From: Ilumatobacteraceae bacterium | Lineage (GTDB): Bacteria > Actinomycetota > Acidimicrobiia > Acidimicrobiales > Ilumatobacteraceae | Reading direction: 5' to 3' | DNA: 35,783 nucleotides | Assembly: GCA_017856815.1 (NCBI GenBank) | Contig: JAFMEI010000005.1 | Coordinates: 1-35,783, forward strand | Shown here: piece by piece, positions 1 to 7,261 of the stretch | Layout: each line of letters starts with the position of its first letter | Position numbering within the stretch: the stretch's first letter is position 1 | Position numbers and translations under genes: made by a program | The notes under the pieces: model-generated | What the model was told of the DNA's origin: nothing | Database searches by the model: none | The model's input: the letters and a program-made list of their open reading frames with translations, nothing else

Positions 1-1
1 C

Positions 2-1093
2 GGTGGTGAGGGCTATGGACAAGTGAAGCTGTCCCTCCTCAATGAAATTCTTGGAACATCTCCGTGGGCTCCTGTGATCTTTGGAACCCAAGCTCCAGAT
101 ACGGGCAACGCTGAGATCATCGCTCACTACGGGAACGATGAACAAAAGGAGAAGTACTTAAAGCCACTTCTGAATGGAGAGATGTTCTCCTGCTACTCGA
201 TGACCGAGCCACACGCTGGAGCTGATCCCACCCTGTTCACTACATCGGCTGTTCGCGACGGAGATGAGTGGGTGATTAACGGCTGGAAGTTCTATTCCTC
301 TAACGCTCGGACTGCATCATTCCTCATTGTCATGGTGGTTACCAATCCCGATGTAAGCGCATATCAAGGTATGTCTATGTTCTTGGTGCCTACTGACACG
401 CCTGGAGTAAAGATCGTCCGTAATCTTGCATCGGGTCTCGAACCAGATGAGATGGCATCGCATGCGCTGATTCATTATGACAACGTTCGCGTACCAAACG
501 AGGCACTTCTTGGCGGCGAGGGTCAAGCATTTGCGATTGCGCAGACCCGGTTAGGTGGAGGCCGCATTCACCATGCAATGCGCACCGTTGGAAACTGTCA
601 GCACGCGTTGGACATGATGTGTGAGCGTGCACTCAGCCGTAATGTGTCGGGCGGGCTCCTCGCGGAAAAGCAGTTTGTTCAAGGTGCAATTGCGGAGTCA
701 TATGCGGAACTCAAGCAATTCAGGCTCTACACGCTTTACACGGCTTGGACAATTGACAAGTACAAGGATTATCGCAAGGTACGTAAAGACATCGCCGCCC
801 TTAAGTTCCTGATGCCGGAATTGATTAAGAACATCGCCGGACGAGCACTGCATATTCATGGCGCACTCGGCACATCAAACGAGATGCCATTCCGTGGAAT
901 GATCCTTGGCGGCTACATCATGGGTCTCGCAGATGGACCCAGTGAAGTTCACAAGGTAACGGTTGCGCGCCAAGTGCTTCGGGACTACAAGCCAAGTCCT
1001 GATCTGTGGCCGACCGAGCATCGGCCCAAAAAAGTGGCGTATGCGAAGGAAAAACTCGCGCATTATCTCGATCTTGAAGTGGGGAACATGTAA
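2..1093 (+). CDS. Acyl-CoA dehydrogenase, ACAD10/11-like (5' end outside window)
   Basis: FAD-dependent alpha,beta-dehydrogenation of an acyl-CoA. The frame is open from base 2, and residues just before the GTG at 23 (GGEGYGQ) already match the family, so the gene is cut by the window edge and an estimated 65-80 residues are missing. Visible signatures are QAPDTGNAEI and the middle-domain MTEPHAGADP. Near the C-terminus is LADGPSEVH, where most acyl-CoA dehydrogenases have YEGT; an Asp-Gly-Pro version is typical of the ACAD10/11 group. The stop codon overlaps the ATG of the following APH-fold kinase (TAATG), so the two are translationally coupled. This pairing suggests oxidation of branched or 4-hydroxy(phospho)acyl-CoAs rather than ordinary beta-oxidation. 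Family assignment is secure; the substrate is inferred. Confidence 0.93.
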   Translation, partial: GGEGYGQVKLSLLNEILGTSPWAPVIFGTQAPDTGNAEIIAHYGNDEQKEKYLKPLLNGEMFSCYSMTEPHAGADPTLFTTSAVRDGDEWVINGWKFYSSNARTASFLIVMVVTNPDVSAYQGMSMFLVPTDTPGVKIVRNLASGLEPDEMASHALIHYDNVRVPNEALLGGEGQAFAIAQTRLGGGRIHHAMRTVGNCQHALDMMCERALSRNVSGGLLAEKQFVQGAIAESYAELKQFRLYTLYTAWTIDKYKDYRKVRKDIAALKFLMPELIKNIAGRALHIHGALGTSNEMPFRGMILGGYIMGLADGPSEVHKVTVARQVLRDYKPSPDLWPTEHRPKKVAYAKEKLAHYLDLEVGNM

Positions 1094-2181
1094 TGGCTGG
1101 TAACAATGACGCTCTAGCAAAAGTTGATCGTGCGAAGTTAACTGCATGGATGGATTCAAGGGGTCTCGGAGACTCATCGATTCCAATTGAACTCGACTAC
1201 ATGAGTGGCGGTAGCCAAAACGAGATCTTCAAAGTGACACGAGGAGACTGGTCGGCCGCGTTGCGTAAGCCACCATTCCCACCGCCCCCCGGCCGAGCTG
1301 AAGGAATTGTGCGCGAGTGGAAAATCATTGAGGCTCTTGATGGTTCTGATGTTCCTCACACCAAGGCAATTGCATTATGTGAAGACGAGTCAATTATGGG
1401 CACGAACTTCTACATGATGGGTGTGGTAGATGGCTGGAGCCCTATGAGTGCGGGCGACAATTCAGACGATGCTGACGCTTCCACGGTCCGTAAGTGGCCA
1501 GAGCCCTTCGAATCGGATATGGCTACACGTGCTGGATTGGCCAAGGAGCTGATTCGCGGAGCGGCCATGATGGCCAACTTCGATTGGGAGCCGAAGTTGA
1601 AGGATCTTGGTCGTCCCGATGGCTACCACGAACGACAAGTTGAGCGTTGGATTCGTTTTTATGAACGCGTTAAGTCGCGCGAGATTCCTGGACTAGCGGA
1701 AGCAACTAAGTGGCTGGATTCGAATCGGCCCTTGGACTTCAAACCCGGGCTGATGCACGGCGACTATCAGTTCGCCAACGTGATGTTTGCTCATGGAGCA
1801 CCCGCGAAACTCGCGGCCATCATTGACTGGGAGATGGGAACCATTGGGGATCCAAAAATTGACCTCGCATGGATCGTGCGTGATTGGCCAGAGGACACCT
1901 CGCAGGCTTCTGGAGCTTCGTACGTAAACACCACTGGCATGCCTGGACGCACAGAACTACTGAATTACTGGTCGAGTCTTACGGGTCGCTCTGTTGAGGA
2001 CATGGATTACTACTACATACTTGCTGCGTGGAAACTTGGCATTGTGTTGGAGCAGGGGTATGCACGTGCGTTGCAGGGTCATGGTGATGAAAAGCAGATG
2101 GCCTTTGGCCCATTGATCATCGAACTCATGCAAAAGGCCGCAGACATGGCCGCGAGCACTTCGTTTTCAAATCCTAAATAG
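1093..2181 (+). CDS. APH-fold phosphotransferase (ACAD11 N-domain/LvaA-like kinase)
   Basis: A 362-residue aminoglycoside-phosphotransferase-fold small-molecule kinase. The catalytic loop HGDYQFAN (Asp224, Asn229) and the metal-binding IDWE (Asp245) are intact. The start ATG shares one base with the stop of the dehydrogenase. In animals this domain is fused in front of an acyl-CoA dehydrogenase in ACAD10/ACAD11, and in the Pseudomonas levulinate pathway LvaA phosphorylates 4-hydroxyacyl-CoA; that is established family knowledge. I infer the same role here: phosphorylating a hydroxyacyl-CoA so the partner dehydrogenase can process it. Antibiotic resistance is an unlikely alternative given the coupling. 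The gene ends 4 nt from the convergent gene. Confidence 0.9.
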   Translation: MAGNNDALAKVDRAKLTAWMDSRGLGDSSIPIELDYMSGGSQNEIFKVTRGDWSAALRKPPFPPPPGRAEGIVREWKIIEALDGSDVPHTKAIALCEDESIMGTNFYMMGVVDGWSPMSAGDNSDDADASTVRKWPEPFESDMATRAGLAKELIRGAAMMANFDWEPKLKDLGRPDGYHERQVERWIRFYERVKSREIPGLAEATKWLDSNRPLDFKPGLMHGDYQFANVMFAHGAPAKLAAIIDWEMGTIGDPKIDLAWIVRDWPEDTSQASGASYVNTTGMPGRTELLNYWSSLTGRSVEDMDYYYILAAWKLGIVLEQGYARALQGHGDEKQMAFGPLIIELMQKAADMAASTSFSNPK

Positions 2182-2185
2182 CTAG

Positions 2186-3052
2186 TCAGGTTCGTCGCGT
2201 ACGCGCCGCTGGCATCCAAAAATCGCCTGCAGTGTTGTTGATGTGCTGCAGGAAGCGGTCGCTGACTGGTTCCACTATGTCCAAGAATTCAGTGACCAAT
2301 TTTTCCCCGGCGCCTTGCCAGATTGGTACGCACAGATCATCAGTCTTGTCCTCAAGCCACTGGCGATATCGGACGCCTTCTGAGTTGACGCTGGTCGAAT
2401 CAGCGAGCCCTCGGGATGCAAGGCTCATCAGCCCCATTCGAATTTCCTCATCTGAGGCTCCTCGACTCTTAGGAATCCATTGATCTGGATATCCCATCCA
2501 CGCATCGTGAAGTAGCCCAGCCTCTACCGCGCCAATGCCTTCGGTTATGAGGAGCGCAAAGTGCGTATCTCCCCGCCATTCACGCAATGCATTGATCGCA
2601 TGCCACGAAGAGAGAAATGGGTGCTCGGGCCGTTGCCATTGCTTGTGGGCGGCAAACAACACACGCCCACCTACGGGTGCAGCATCAACTACGGCCCATA
2701 ATTCTTTGGCAAGTGCGCCAAGAGGTGCCTCAATCTCTGGAGCCAGTTGACGTATCCCTGTGAGTAGAGCCTGGTCTCGTGCTTGATGTATCTCATGCCA
2801 AGTGGCGTGGGGAGATGCATGGCTCAACGCGAATTCAAGTAACTCACGTTTGATTGTGTAAAACGCCGCAACAATAGATTCGGAGCCCGCAGCCGCGAGT
2901 GGCGCCGCGCGATATGCAACATAGTGGCCAAGTCCACCGGGTACTCCGAGTTTTTCAAGATTCTGTTGTGCTACCGGATCCCAGTAAATCCAGCCAATCA
3001 AGCGGTGGGATGCAAACCCAGCTCTGCGCGTGAGGGTAAGCCAGTCTGTCAT
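2186..3052 (-). CDS. SCO6745/SalK-like family protein
   Basis: A 288-residue soluble protein with no signal peptide or membrane segment. The features I recognise are a WHAINALREWRGDTHFALL segment and a tryptophan-rich N-terminus, which resemble the actinobacterial family named after SCO6745 (older annotations say SalK). Its biochemical function is not known to me. Its ATG overlaps the stop of the upstream thrH by ATGA, so the two are probably one transcription unit. The gene converges on the kinase with only 4 nt between stops. The family call is from remembered sequence similarity and should be treated as moderate. Confidence 0.7.
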   Translation of the reverse strand: MTDWLTLTRRAGFASHRLIGWIYWDPVAQQNLEKLGVPGGLGHYVAYRAAPLAAAGSESIVAAFYTIKRELLEFALSHASPHATWHEIHQARDQALLTGIRQLAPEIEAPLGALAKELWAVVDAAPVGGRVLFAAHKQWQRPEHPFLSSWHAINALREWRGDTHFALLITEGIGAVEAGLLHDAWMGYPDQWIPKSRGASDEEIRMGLMSLASRGLADSTSVNSEGVRYRQWLEDKTDDLCVPIWQGAGEKLVTEFLDIVEPVSDRFLQHINNTAGDFWMPAARTRRT

Positions 3053-3675
3053 TTTCCTAAGACTGCGTCGATTGCACCTTCGAGTTCTTGGTATGTGGTG
3101 AATGCCGGATACTCGGGAAATTCTGCAATCACATTCTTCGGCGCCCGAAATAGGTAGCCCTTCGTAGCGGCTGCGAGCATTGTGGTGTCGTTGTAAGAAT
3201 CACCTGCAGCAACAACCCGGTAATTGAGGCTGCGAAATGCTTCGACAGCTCTCTGTTTTTGATTCACCTGCCGTAGTTCATAATCTTCGATCACGTCGCC
3301 TTTGACGATCAATCGATGGCAAAAAACAGTTGGCATACCCAACTGACGCATGAAGGGTCGTGCGAACTGCTCAAATGTGTCCGAAAGCAGAATCACTTGG
3401 TACTTGCTACGGATTGAGTCCAAGAATTCTTTTGCGCCAGCCAGTGGTTTTAGCTCGGATATAACTTGTTCAATAAGACTCATCGTGAGGCCGTGAGTAC
3501 GGAGAATTTCGAGACGACCCACCATCAATTTGTCGTAATCCGGTTCTTCACGAGTTGTTCGCTTTAAATCTGCAATGCCCGTGTGCTCGGCCACAGCGAT
3601 CCAAATCTCGGGAATCAATACACCTTCAACGTCGAGGGCGACTATTCCTTGGTTGGGTTCGAGCGCATTGGTCAC
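3049..3675 (-). CDS. thrH: ThrH-type phosphoserine phosphatase/homoserine phosphotransferase
   Basis: HAD-superfamily enzyme closely resembling Pseudomonas ThrH, which dephosphorylates phosphoserine and can transfer the phosphate to homoserine. Motif I is LDVEGV (nucleophile Asp15 with the chosen start), motif II is LLSDTF, and GDSYNDTTML carries the acidic Mg2+ residues. VEGVLIPEIWIA and MRQLGMPT..CH are ThrH-specific blocks. I place the start at the GTG at 3675, giving 208 residues against about 205 for ThrH. A TTG at 3747, preceded by GGAG with 8 nt spacing, would add 24 residues with no counterpart in ThrH; it remains possible. ATGA-coupled to the SCO6745-like gene. Known roles are in serine/threonine metabolism; the reason for the partnership is unclear. 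Confidence 0.88.
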   Translation of the reverse strand: MTNALEPNQGIVALDVEGVLIPEIWIAVAEHTGIADLKRTTREEPDYDKLMVGRLEILRTHGLTMSLIEQVISELKPLAGAKEFLDSIRSKYQVILLSDTFEQFARPFMRQLGMPTVFCHRLIVKGDVIEDYELRQVNQKQRAVEAFRSLNYRVVAAGDSYNDTTMLAAATKGYLFRAPKNVIAEFPEYPAFTTYQELEGAIDAVLGK

Positions 3676-3826
3676 ACTTACAGTCTTAACTAGATGGACA
3701 CCCGATAAGAAATAGGTTCCAGCAGTGCCACGCGCATTGATGTCCAACGTGGTTACTCCAGGTCCGATGTCCCATATTTAGAGGCCGATTCCACCCTCGT
3801 GTCGGGTGATCAAGCCCCAGACTTGG

Positions 3827-3832
3827 TAGTTT
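3827..3832 (+). promoter_or_regulatory. Candidate -10 element of folD (leaderless)
   Basis: TAGTTT lies exactly 6 nt before the folD GTG. An in-frame TAG inside the element excludes any earlier start, so transcription would begin at or next to the start codon. No Shine-Dalgarno sequence is visible and no convincing -35 was found. Confidence 0.55.
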
Positions 3833-3838
3833 CGCTTC

Positions 3839-4705
3839 GTGGTTCTTCGTTTAGACGGTGTTGTCGTTCGGGATGCGATGGTGGCACGAATTGCCGCCGC
3901 CGCCGCAGTCAACAAGGGTCCGCGTGTCTGTTTGGCGACCGTGCTCGTGGGTGACGATGGCCCGAGTCAGATTTACGTTCGCAACAAGCACAAACTCGCA
4001 GAGACTGCTGGTTTTGATTCTCGAAATGTTGTTCTACCGGCGTCTGCTAGTCAGGCGCAGCTAGATGATTGCATCTCCGACCTCGCTCATGACCCCGGGG
4101 TTCACGGGATACTTCTTCAGTCACCAATACCTTCCGAGCTTGATTTTGAGTCGGCAGTGTCCCTGGTGCCAGTTGAGAAGGATGTGGATGGCCTCACAGT
4201 TGCCTCTCTGGGTCGACTTGTGCGCGGGTTACCAGGGCACGCTTCTTGCACACCGCTAGGAGTTTTACGAATCTTGCAGCACTACAACATCGCAACATCT
4301 GGGAAACGTGCAGTTGTAATTGGTCGCTCGACTTTGGTGGGTTTACCAATGGCGATCTTGTTGCAGCGCAAAGGGGTTGACGCAACCGTAACTATTGCTC
4401 ATTCACGCACACAAGACCTTGCTCAGGTTTGTAAGCAAGCAGATATTCTGATCGCCGCCACGGGAATGCCACGTATGGTCAATTCGTCATTTGTGAAAGA
4501 TTCTGCGGTTGTTATTGATGTGGGTATTTCGCGGGTGGATGAGCGAATTGTTGGTGATGTTGATTACGAGGCGGTATCAGGGATCGCTTCCGCCGTCACA
4601 CCCATGCCCGGGGGAACAGGACCCATGACAGTTGGTTGCCTTATCGAAAACACGTGGGCTGCCTATCTGTGGCAAACCCAGGGCCATGAGCCCGACATTG
4701 TTTAA
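3839..4705 (+). CDS. folD: Bifunctional methylenetetrahydrofolate dehydrogenase/cyclohydrolase
   Basis: Interconverts 5,10-methylene-, methenyl- and 10-formyl-tetrahydrofolate for purine and methionine synthesis in the cytoplasm. 288 residues, normal for FolD. It has the SxxYVxxK active-site motif (Ser43, Tyr46, Lys50), LLQSPIP in place of the usual QLPLP, KDVDG, the NADP-binding GRSTLVGLP and the C-terminal TPMPGGTGPMT. GTG at 3839 is the only possible start because an in-frame TAG precedes it. Monocistronic, divergent from thrH, and ending 8 nt before the convergent DUF1996 gene. Confidence 0.96.
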   Translation: MVLRLDGVVVRDAMVARIAAAAAVNKGPRVCLATVLVGDDGPSQIYVRNKHKLAETAGFDSRNVVLPASASQAQLDDCISDLAHDPGVHGILLQSPIPSELDFESAVSLVPVEKDVDGLTVASLGRLVRGLPGHASCTPLGVLRILQHYNIATSGKRAVVIGRSTLVGLPMAILLQRKGVDATVTIAHSRTQDLAQVCKQADILIAATGMPRMVNSSFVKDSAVVIDVGISRVDERIVGDVDYEAVSGIASAVTPMPGGTGPMTVGCLIENTWAAYLWQTQGHEPDIV

Positions 4706-4713
4706 TAGTCAGC

Positions 4714-5586
4714 TCAATAGCCAAGAGTTGTATTCCAGGTGAGGTCACAATTGATTGATCTCTGGACACAAAATCTAAGTTCGTCGGCAATTACATCCGG
4801 CTTCCAATGAATGATCGCATCGCCGTGTGCACTAGTGGTATCGCCAGAGGCGAGCCTGAGTTTTGCACCGGGAGGGATTGCATAACGCACTTCAAAGAAC
4901 ATTCTTGTGATGTGCACTGGATGGGTTTTAGGGCAATCACCGTTGTCACTCGGTGTTAGGTGTGATCTGTGATCGGAGCTGTCTAGATTTTTGCCATCCC
5001 AGCAGTCGGGGAACACCAGCATCAGACGAGTCAATGAGCTACCTGGGCACTCTGGCACTTGGGGGGTCGGGTCGTCGACCCTTGCACAAGTCCATTCGGC
5101 GCCGACGCTGATCATCTTGAGTCCATTGGGTGGCACGGTAATAGTTTCAAGATCCGAACCAGGCGTAGCTCGGTAGTACGCCGCTGACTCAACTGGAACA
5201 ATCGCTTTTCCGTCGGCATACAAAGTCGGAGTCCAGTAGGCGGAGATATCACCTGAAGAATCACACACAGAATCGGAAGCTTCGAGCGTTTCCAATGTTG
5301 TAAAGGCATCTACGCCGACAGCGCCGAAGAAATCGTGAGAGTGTGATGCTTCGGGTGCGCCTGGGTAGAGAATCGGGTCGTCTGGGGCCGTGTGCGTGTA
5401 ATCGCAGCGCACGCCAAATGACCCCACGCGATCCTTTCCAGTTTCAGCAATGGGCCCAATCTCTACCTGTGGATGCCAATGGCCGGTAGCGCTCTCTGTC
5501 GAGGATTTGCAAGCACTGATGGCCGCGGCGGCGACCAAGGTGAGCAGTAGCGCCCTAAGGCTTCTTTGGCAGCGCAATGGAGTCAA
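4714..5586 (-). CDS. DUF1996-family lipoprotein
   Basis: A 290-residue exported protein. Basic residues, a hydrophobic stretch and the lipobox ISAC (Cys26) indicate a membrane-anchored lipoprotein. The mature part carries DUF1996 hallmarks: DPILYPG, the His-rich SHSHDFFGA, SAYWTPTLY, FPDCWDGKNLDS and a later CPKTHPVHI. The family has no firmly assigned activity; clustered His, Asp and Cys residues suggest a binding or catalytic site, which is inference. The start is TTG at 5586 or TTG at 5577. Either overlaps the end of the beta-helix gene, so it is the last gene of the cupredoxin/beta-helix/DUF1996 trio. Confidence 0.85.
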   Translation of the reverse strand: MTPLRCQRSLRALLLTLVAAAAISACKSSTESATGHWHPQVEIGPIAETGKDRVGSFGVRCDYTHTAPDDPILYPGAPEASHSHDFFGAVGVDAFTTLETLEASDSVCDSSGDISAYWTPTLYADGKAIVPVESAAYYRATPGSDLETITVPPNGLKMISVGAEWTCARVDDPTPQVPECPGSSLTRLMLVFPDCWDGKNLDSSDHRSHLTPSDNGDCPKTHPVHITRMFFEVRYAIPPGAKLRLASGDTTSAHGDAIIHWKPDVIADELRFCVQRSINCDLTWNTTLGY

Positions 5587-6853
5587 TGAGGGATTGGCTG
5601 TTGCGGTCTGATCCAGGCATATCGCGCGCTGGTTTAGCCGGGGTGGTCAGAGGATCTGGCATGGTCGGCTGTGGTGGTGGATCCTTAATCAACTTACGAT
5701 CGGCCGACGGCGGATGCTCAGCAGTGAGAAGTTCACCAAAAGGCAAACCACCCTCTGTGAATGAACTAGTCGGCTCTCCTTCGCAGGGGGCCGCAGTCTC
5801 AATGTTTGCTGGACCCGATGTTGTGAACTTGTTGCCGCTAAAGCAGTTGCCACCAGTTGGATCCGCTACAAGACCAAGGTCAGCAACTCGTGAATCTGAC
5901 ACATCATTGTCAATGACTTTGTTTCCAGAAACCGGGTAGGTCTTGTCATCACTATTCAATACGGCGGCAATACCAGTTGCATCGTGGTCCCAAACAAGAT
6001 TGCGAATGATGAGGTTGTCATTTCCACCGGCGACCAAGATCCCGTTACCCATAGCGAGGATAGCTGCGTCGATGGCGGGTGTGTCGGGGTTGTTGTTGGA
6101 ATAGACAATGTTGCCCACGATGATGTTGTCAGCTTGAGGAGCGAGTTTTTCGCCACTACCGGAGTTCGGCACGATGCCTGCACGGTTAAATCGGAAAGTG
6201 GAACGCATGATCACGAGGTTTCCACTTGAGTTCGTGCCGGAATAACCAAGCCCATTGTTCTCCGCAAGCACATCGTCGAGAACTGCGTTGCATGGATTGC
6301 ACTGACCTATGTAGAAACCGGCGTCAGGAGAGCCGCCGCCGTAAGAGTGTTCAAACAATCCGTTTACGGAGTCAAATGAGTAAATTCCGTAATCGCCATT
6401 ACGGATGGCGGTCAAATATGAGCCGCGATATCCGTCAACGCCTGTCCAGAAAAAACCATTAAACCGATAATTCATGGCGGTCATGTTCTCAACTGCAACA
6501 CCATTTGCACCAACGATTCGGATTCCGTTATCGAGTTCGTATTCGCCGTCCAAAATCACTTTGTTGCGGTCGACACCACGAATAACTACGTCATCGGTCT
6601 CTACAGTTACCTGTTCGTTATAGGTTCCTTCGGCAATCAATACCAGGTCGCCTGGGACCGCAGCATCTACAGCCTCTTGGATGGTTGCGTAATCGTCTGG
6701 AACATTGAGGACGTGCTCGGCGAGCTTTACGTCACTCTTTGAATCGGTTTCTGAATCGCTACACGCACTCAACCCCGCCAATAAGGCCACAGAGATTAAA
6801 CACGCCCGAATTGCTGAATTCTTCAATTGTCCCCCCAAACTCAATTTCTTCAC
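5555..6853 (-). CDS. Right-handed parallel beta-helix lipoprotein
   Basis: 432 residues. The N-terminus has a signal sequence ending in the lipobox LSAC (Cys31). After an acidic linker comes a DUF1565/NosD-type opening (PDDYATIQEAVDAAVPGD, then GTYNEQV) and repeated beta-helix turns rich in N, G and D to about residue 350, including N-x-V/I-x-x-N ladders. A CNPC pair near residue 185 and later single cysteines could form disulfides or bind metal. The C-terminal about 70 residues are Pro-rich and probably disordered. No catalytic residues of a known polysaccharide lyase were identified. Starts with GTG 16 nt after the cupredoxin stop. It could be a surface carbohydrate-binding protein or, by the cupredoxin link, a copper-related NosD-like protein. 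Confidence 0.85.
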   Translation of the reverse strand: MKKLSLGGQLKNSAIRACLISVALLAGLSACSDSETDSKSDVKLAEHVLNVPDDYATIQEAVDAAVPGDLVLIAEGTYNEQVTVETDDVVIRGVDRNKVILDGEYELDNGIRIVGANGVAVENMTAMNYRFNGFFWTGVDGYRGSYLTAIRNGDYGIYSFDSVNGLFEHSYGGGSPDAGFYIGQCNPCNAVLDDVLAENNGLGYSGTNSSGNLVIMRSTFRFNRAGIVPNSGSGEKLAPQADNIIVGNIVYSNNNPDTPAIDAAILAMGNGILVAGGNDNLIIRNLVWDHDATGIAAVLNSDDKTYPVSGNKVIDNDVSDSRVADLGLVADPTGGNCFSGNKFTTSGPANIETAAPCEGEPTSSFTEGGLPFGELLTAEHPPSADRKLIKDPPPQPTMPDPLTTPAKPARDMPGSDRNSQSLIDSIALPKKP

Positions 6854-6869
6854 ATTAGTGCGCCGTCAA

Positions 6870-7238
6870 CTACTCAACGACGATCGTTCCCGCCATTCCC
6901 GAACCCTTTTTTGTTCCATGGATTGAGCAGAAATATATGTAAGTGCCTGGTTTGTTGATCGCGGCTTCATAAGTGGAGCCCTTAGTAAAGGACTCAAGAT
7001 CGATACCAAAATCAGAGAGGGAGTCTGGTTCGGCTAGGACAATATCGTGTCCGTTTGCCCCAACATTCTCGAATATCAAAGTTTGTCCCGCTTTAATGGT
7101 CACCTCACGCGGGGTGTACTCATTGTCGGTTACTTCAATAGCTACGGGGGGAAGAGCTGCCCCGATGGACAAATCGACCTTTGCGTCTGCGCCACATGCA
7201 AACAGCACCAAAGACATTGCAATAAAAATTTTTCTCAT
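6870..7238 (-). CDS. Exported plastocyanin-like cupredoxin
   Basis: A 122-residue type 1 copper protein. Ligands are visible in the usual order: His64 (NGHDIV), Cys104, His107 and Met115 (YFCSIHG....GMAGTI). The N-terminus is a hydrophobic export signal; processing could be after ADA or at Cys15 as a lipoprotein (LFAC is an imperfect lipobox). I chose ATG 7238 over the in-frame TTG at 7256 because it starts directly at the signal peptide and has AAGG about 8 nt upstream. It may pass electrons outside the membrane or bind copper for the two exported proteins encoded next. The cytoplasmic molybdenum enzymes upstream are not an obvious direct partner. Confidence 0.92.
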   Translation of the reverse strand: MRKIFIAMSLVLFACGADAKVDLSIGAALPPVAIEVTDNEYTPREVTIKAGQTLIFENVGANGHDIVLAEPDSLSDFGIDLESFTKGSTYEAAINKPGTYIYFCSIHGTKKGSGMAGTIVVE

Positions 7239-7255
7239 GATGAATACCTTCGGCA

Positions 7256-7261
7256 ACTATA
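7256..7261 (-). promoter_or_regulatory. Candidate -10 for the cupredoxin trio
   Basis: On the minus strand TATAGT overlaps the stop codon of the molybdopterin subunit gene and lies 17 nt before the cupredoxin ATG, with AAGG in between. It could give the exported trio its own transcript inside the long operon. No clear -35. Confidence 0.4.

Noticed and set aside
1093-2181. Aminoglycoside resistance gene
   Set aside because: APH-fold motifs alone do not show resistance, and coupling to an ACAD10/11-like dehydrogenase points to acyl-CoA metabolism.
3781-3811. Terminator hairpin (CACCC/GGGTG) upstream of folD
   Set aside because: The stem is only 5 bp with no T-run, and it lies between divergent genes where no terminator is expected.
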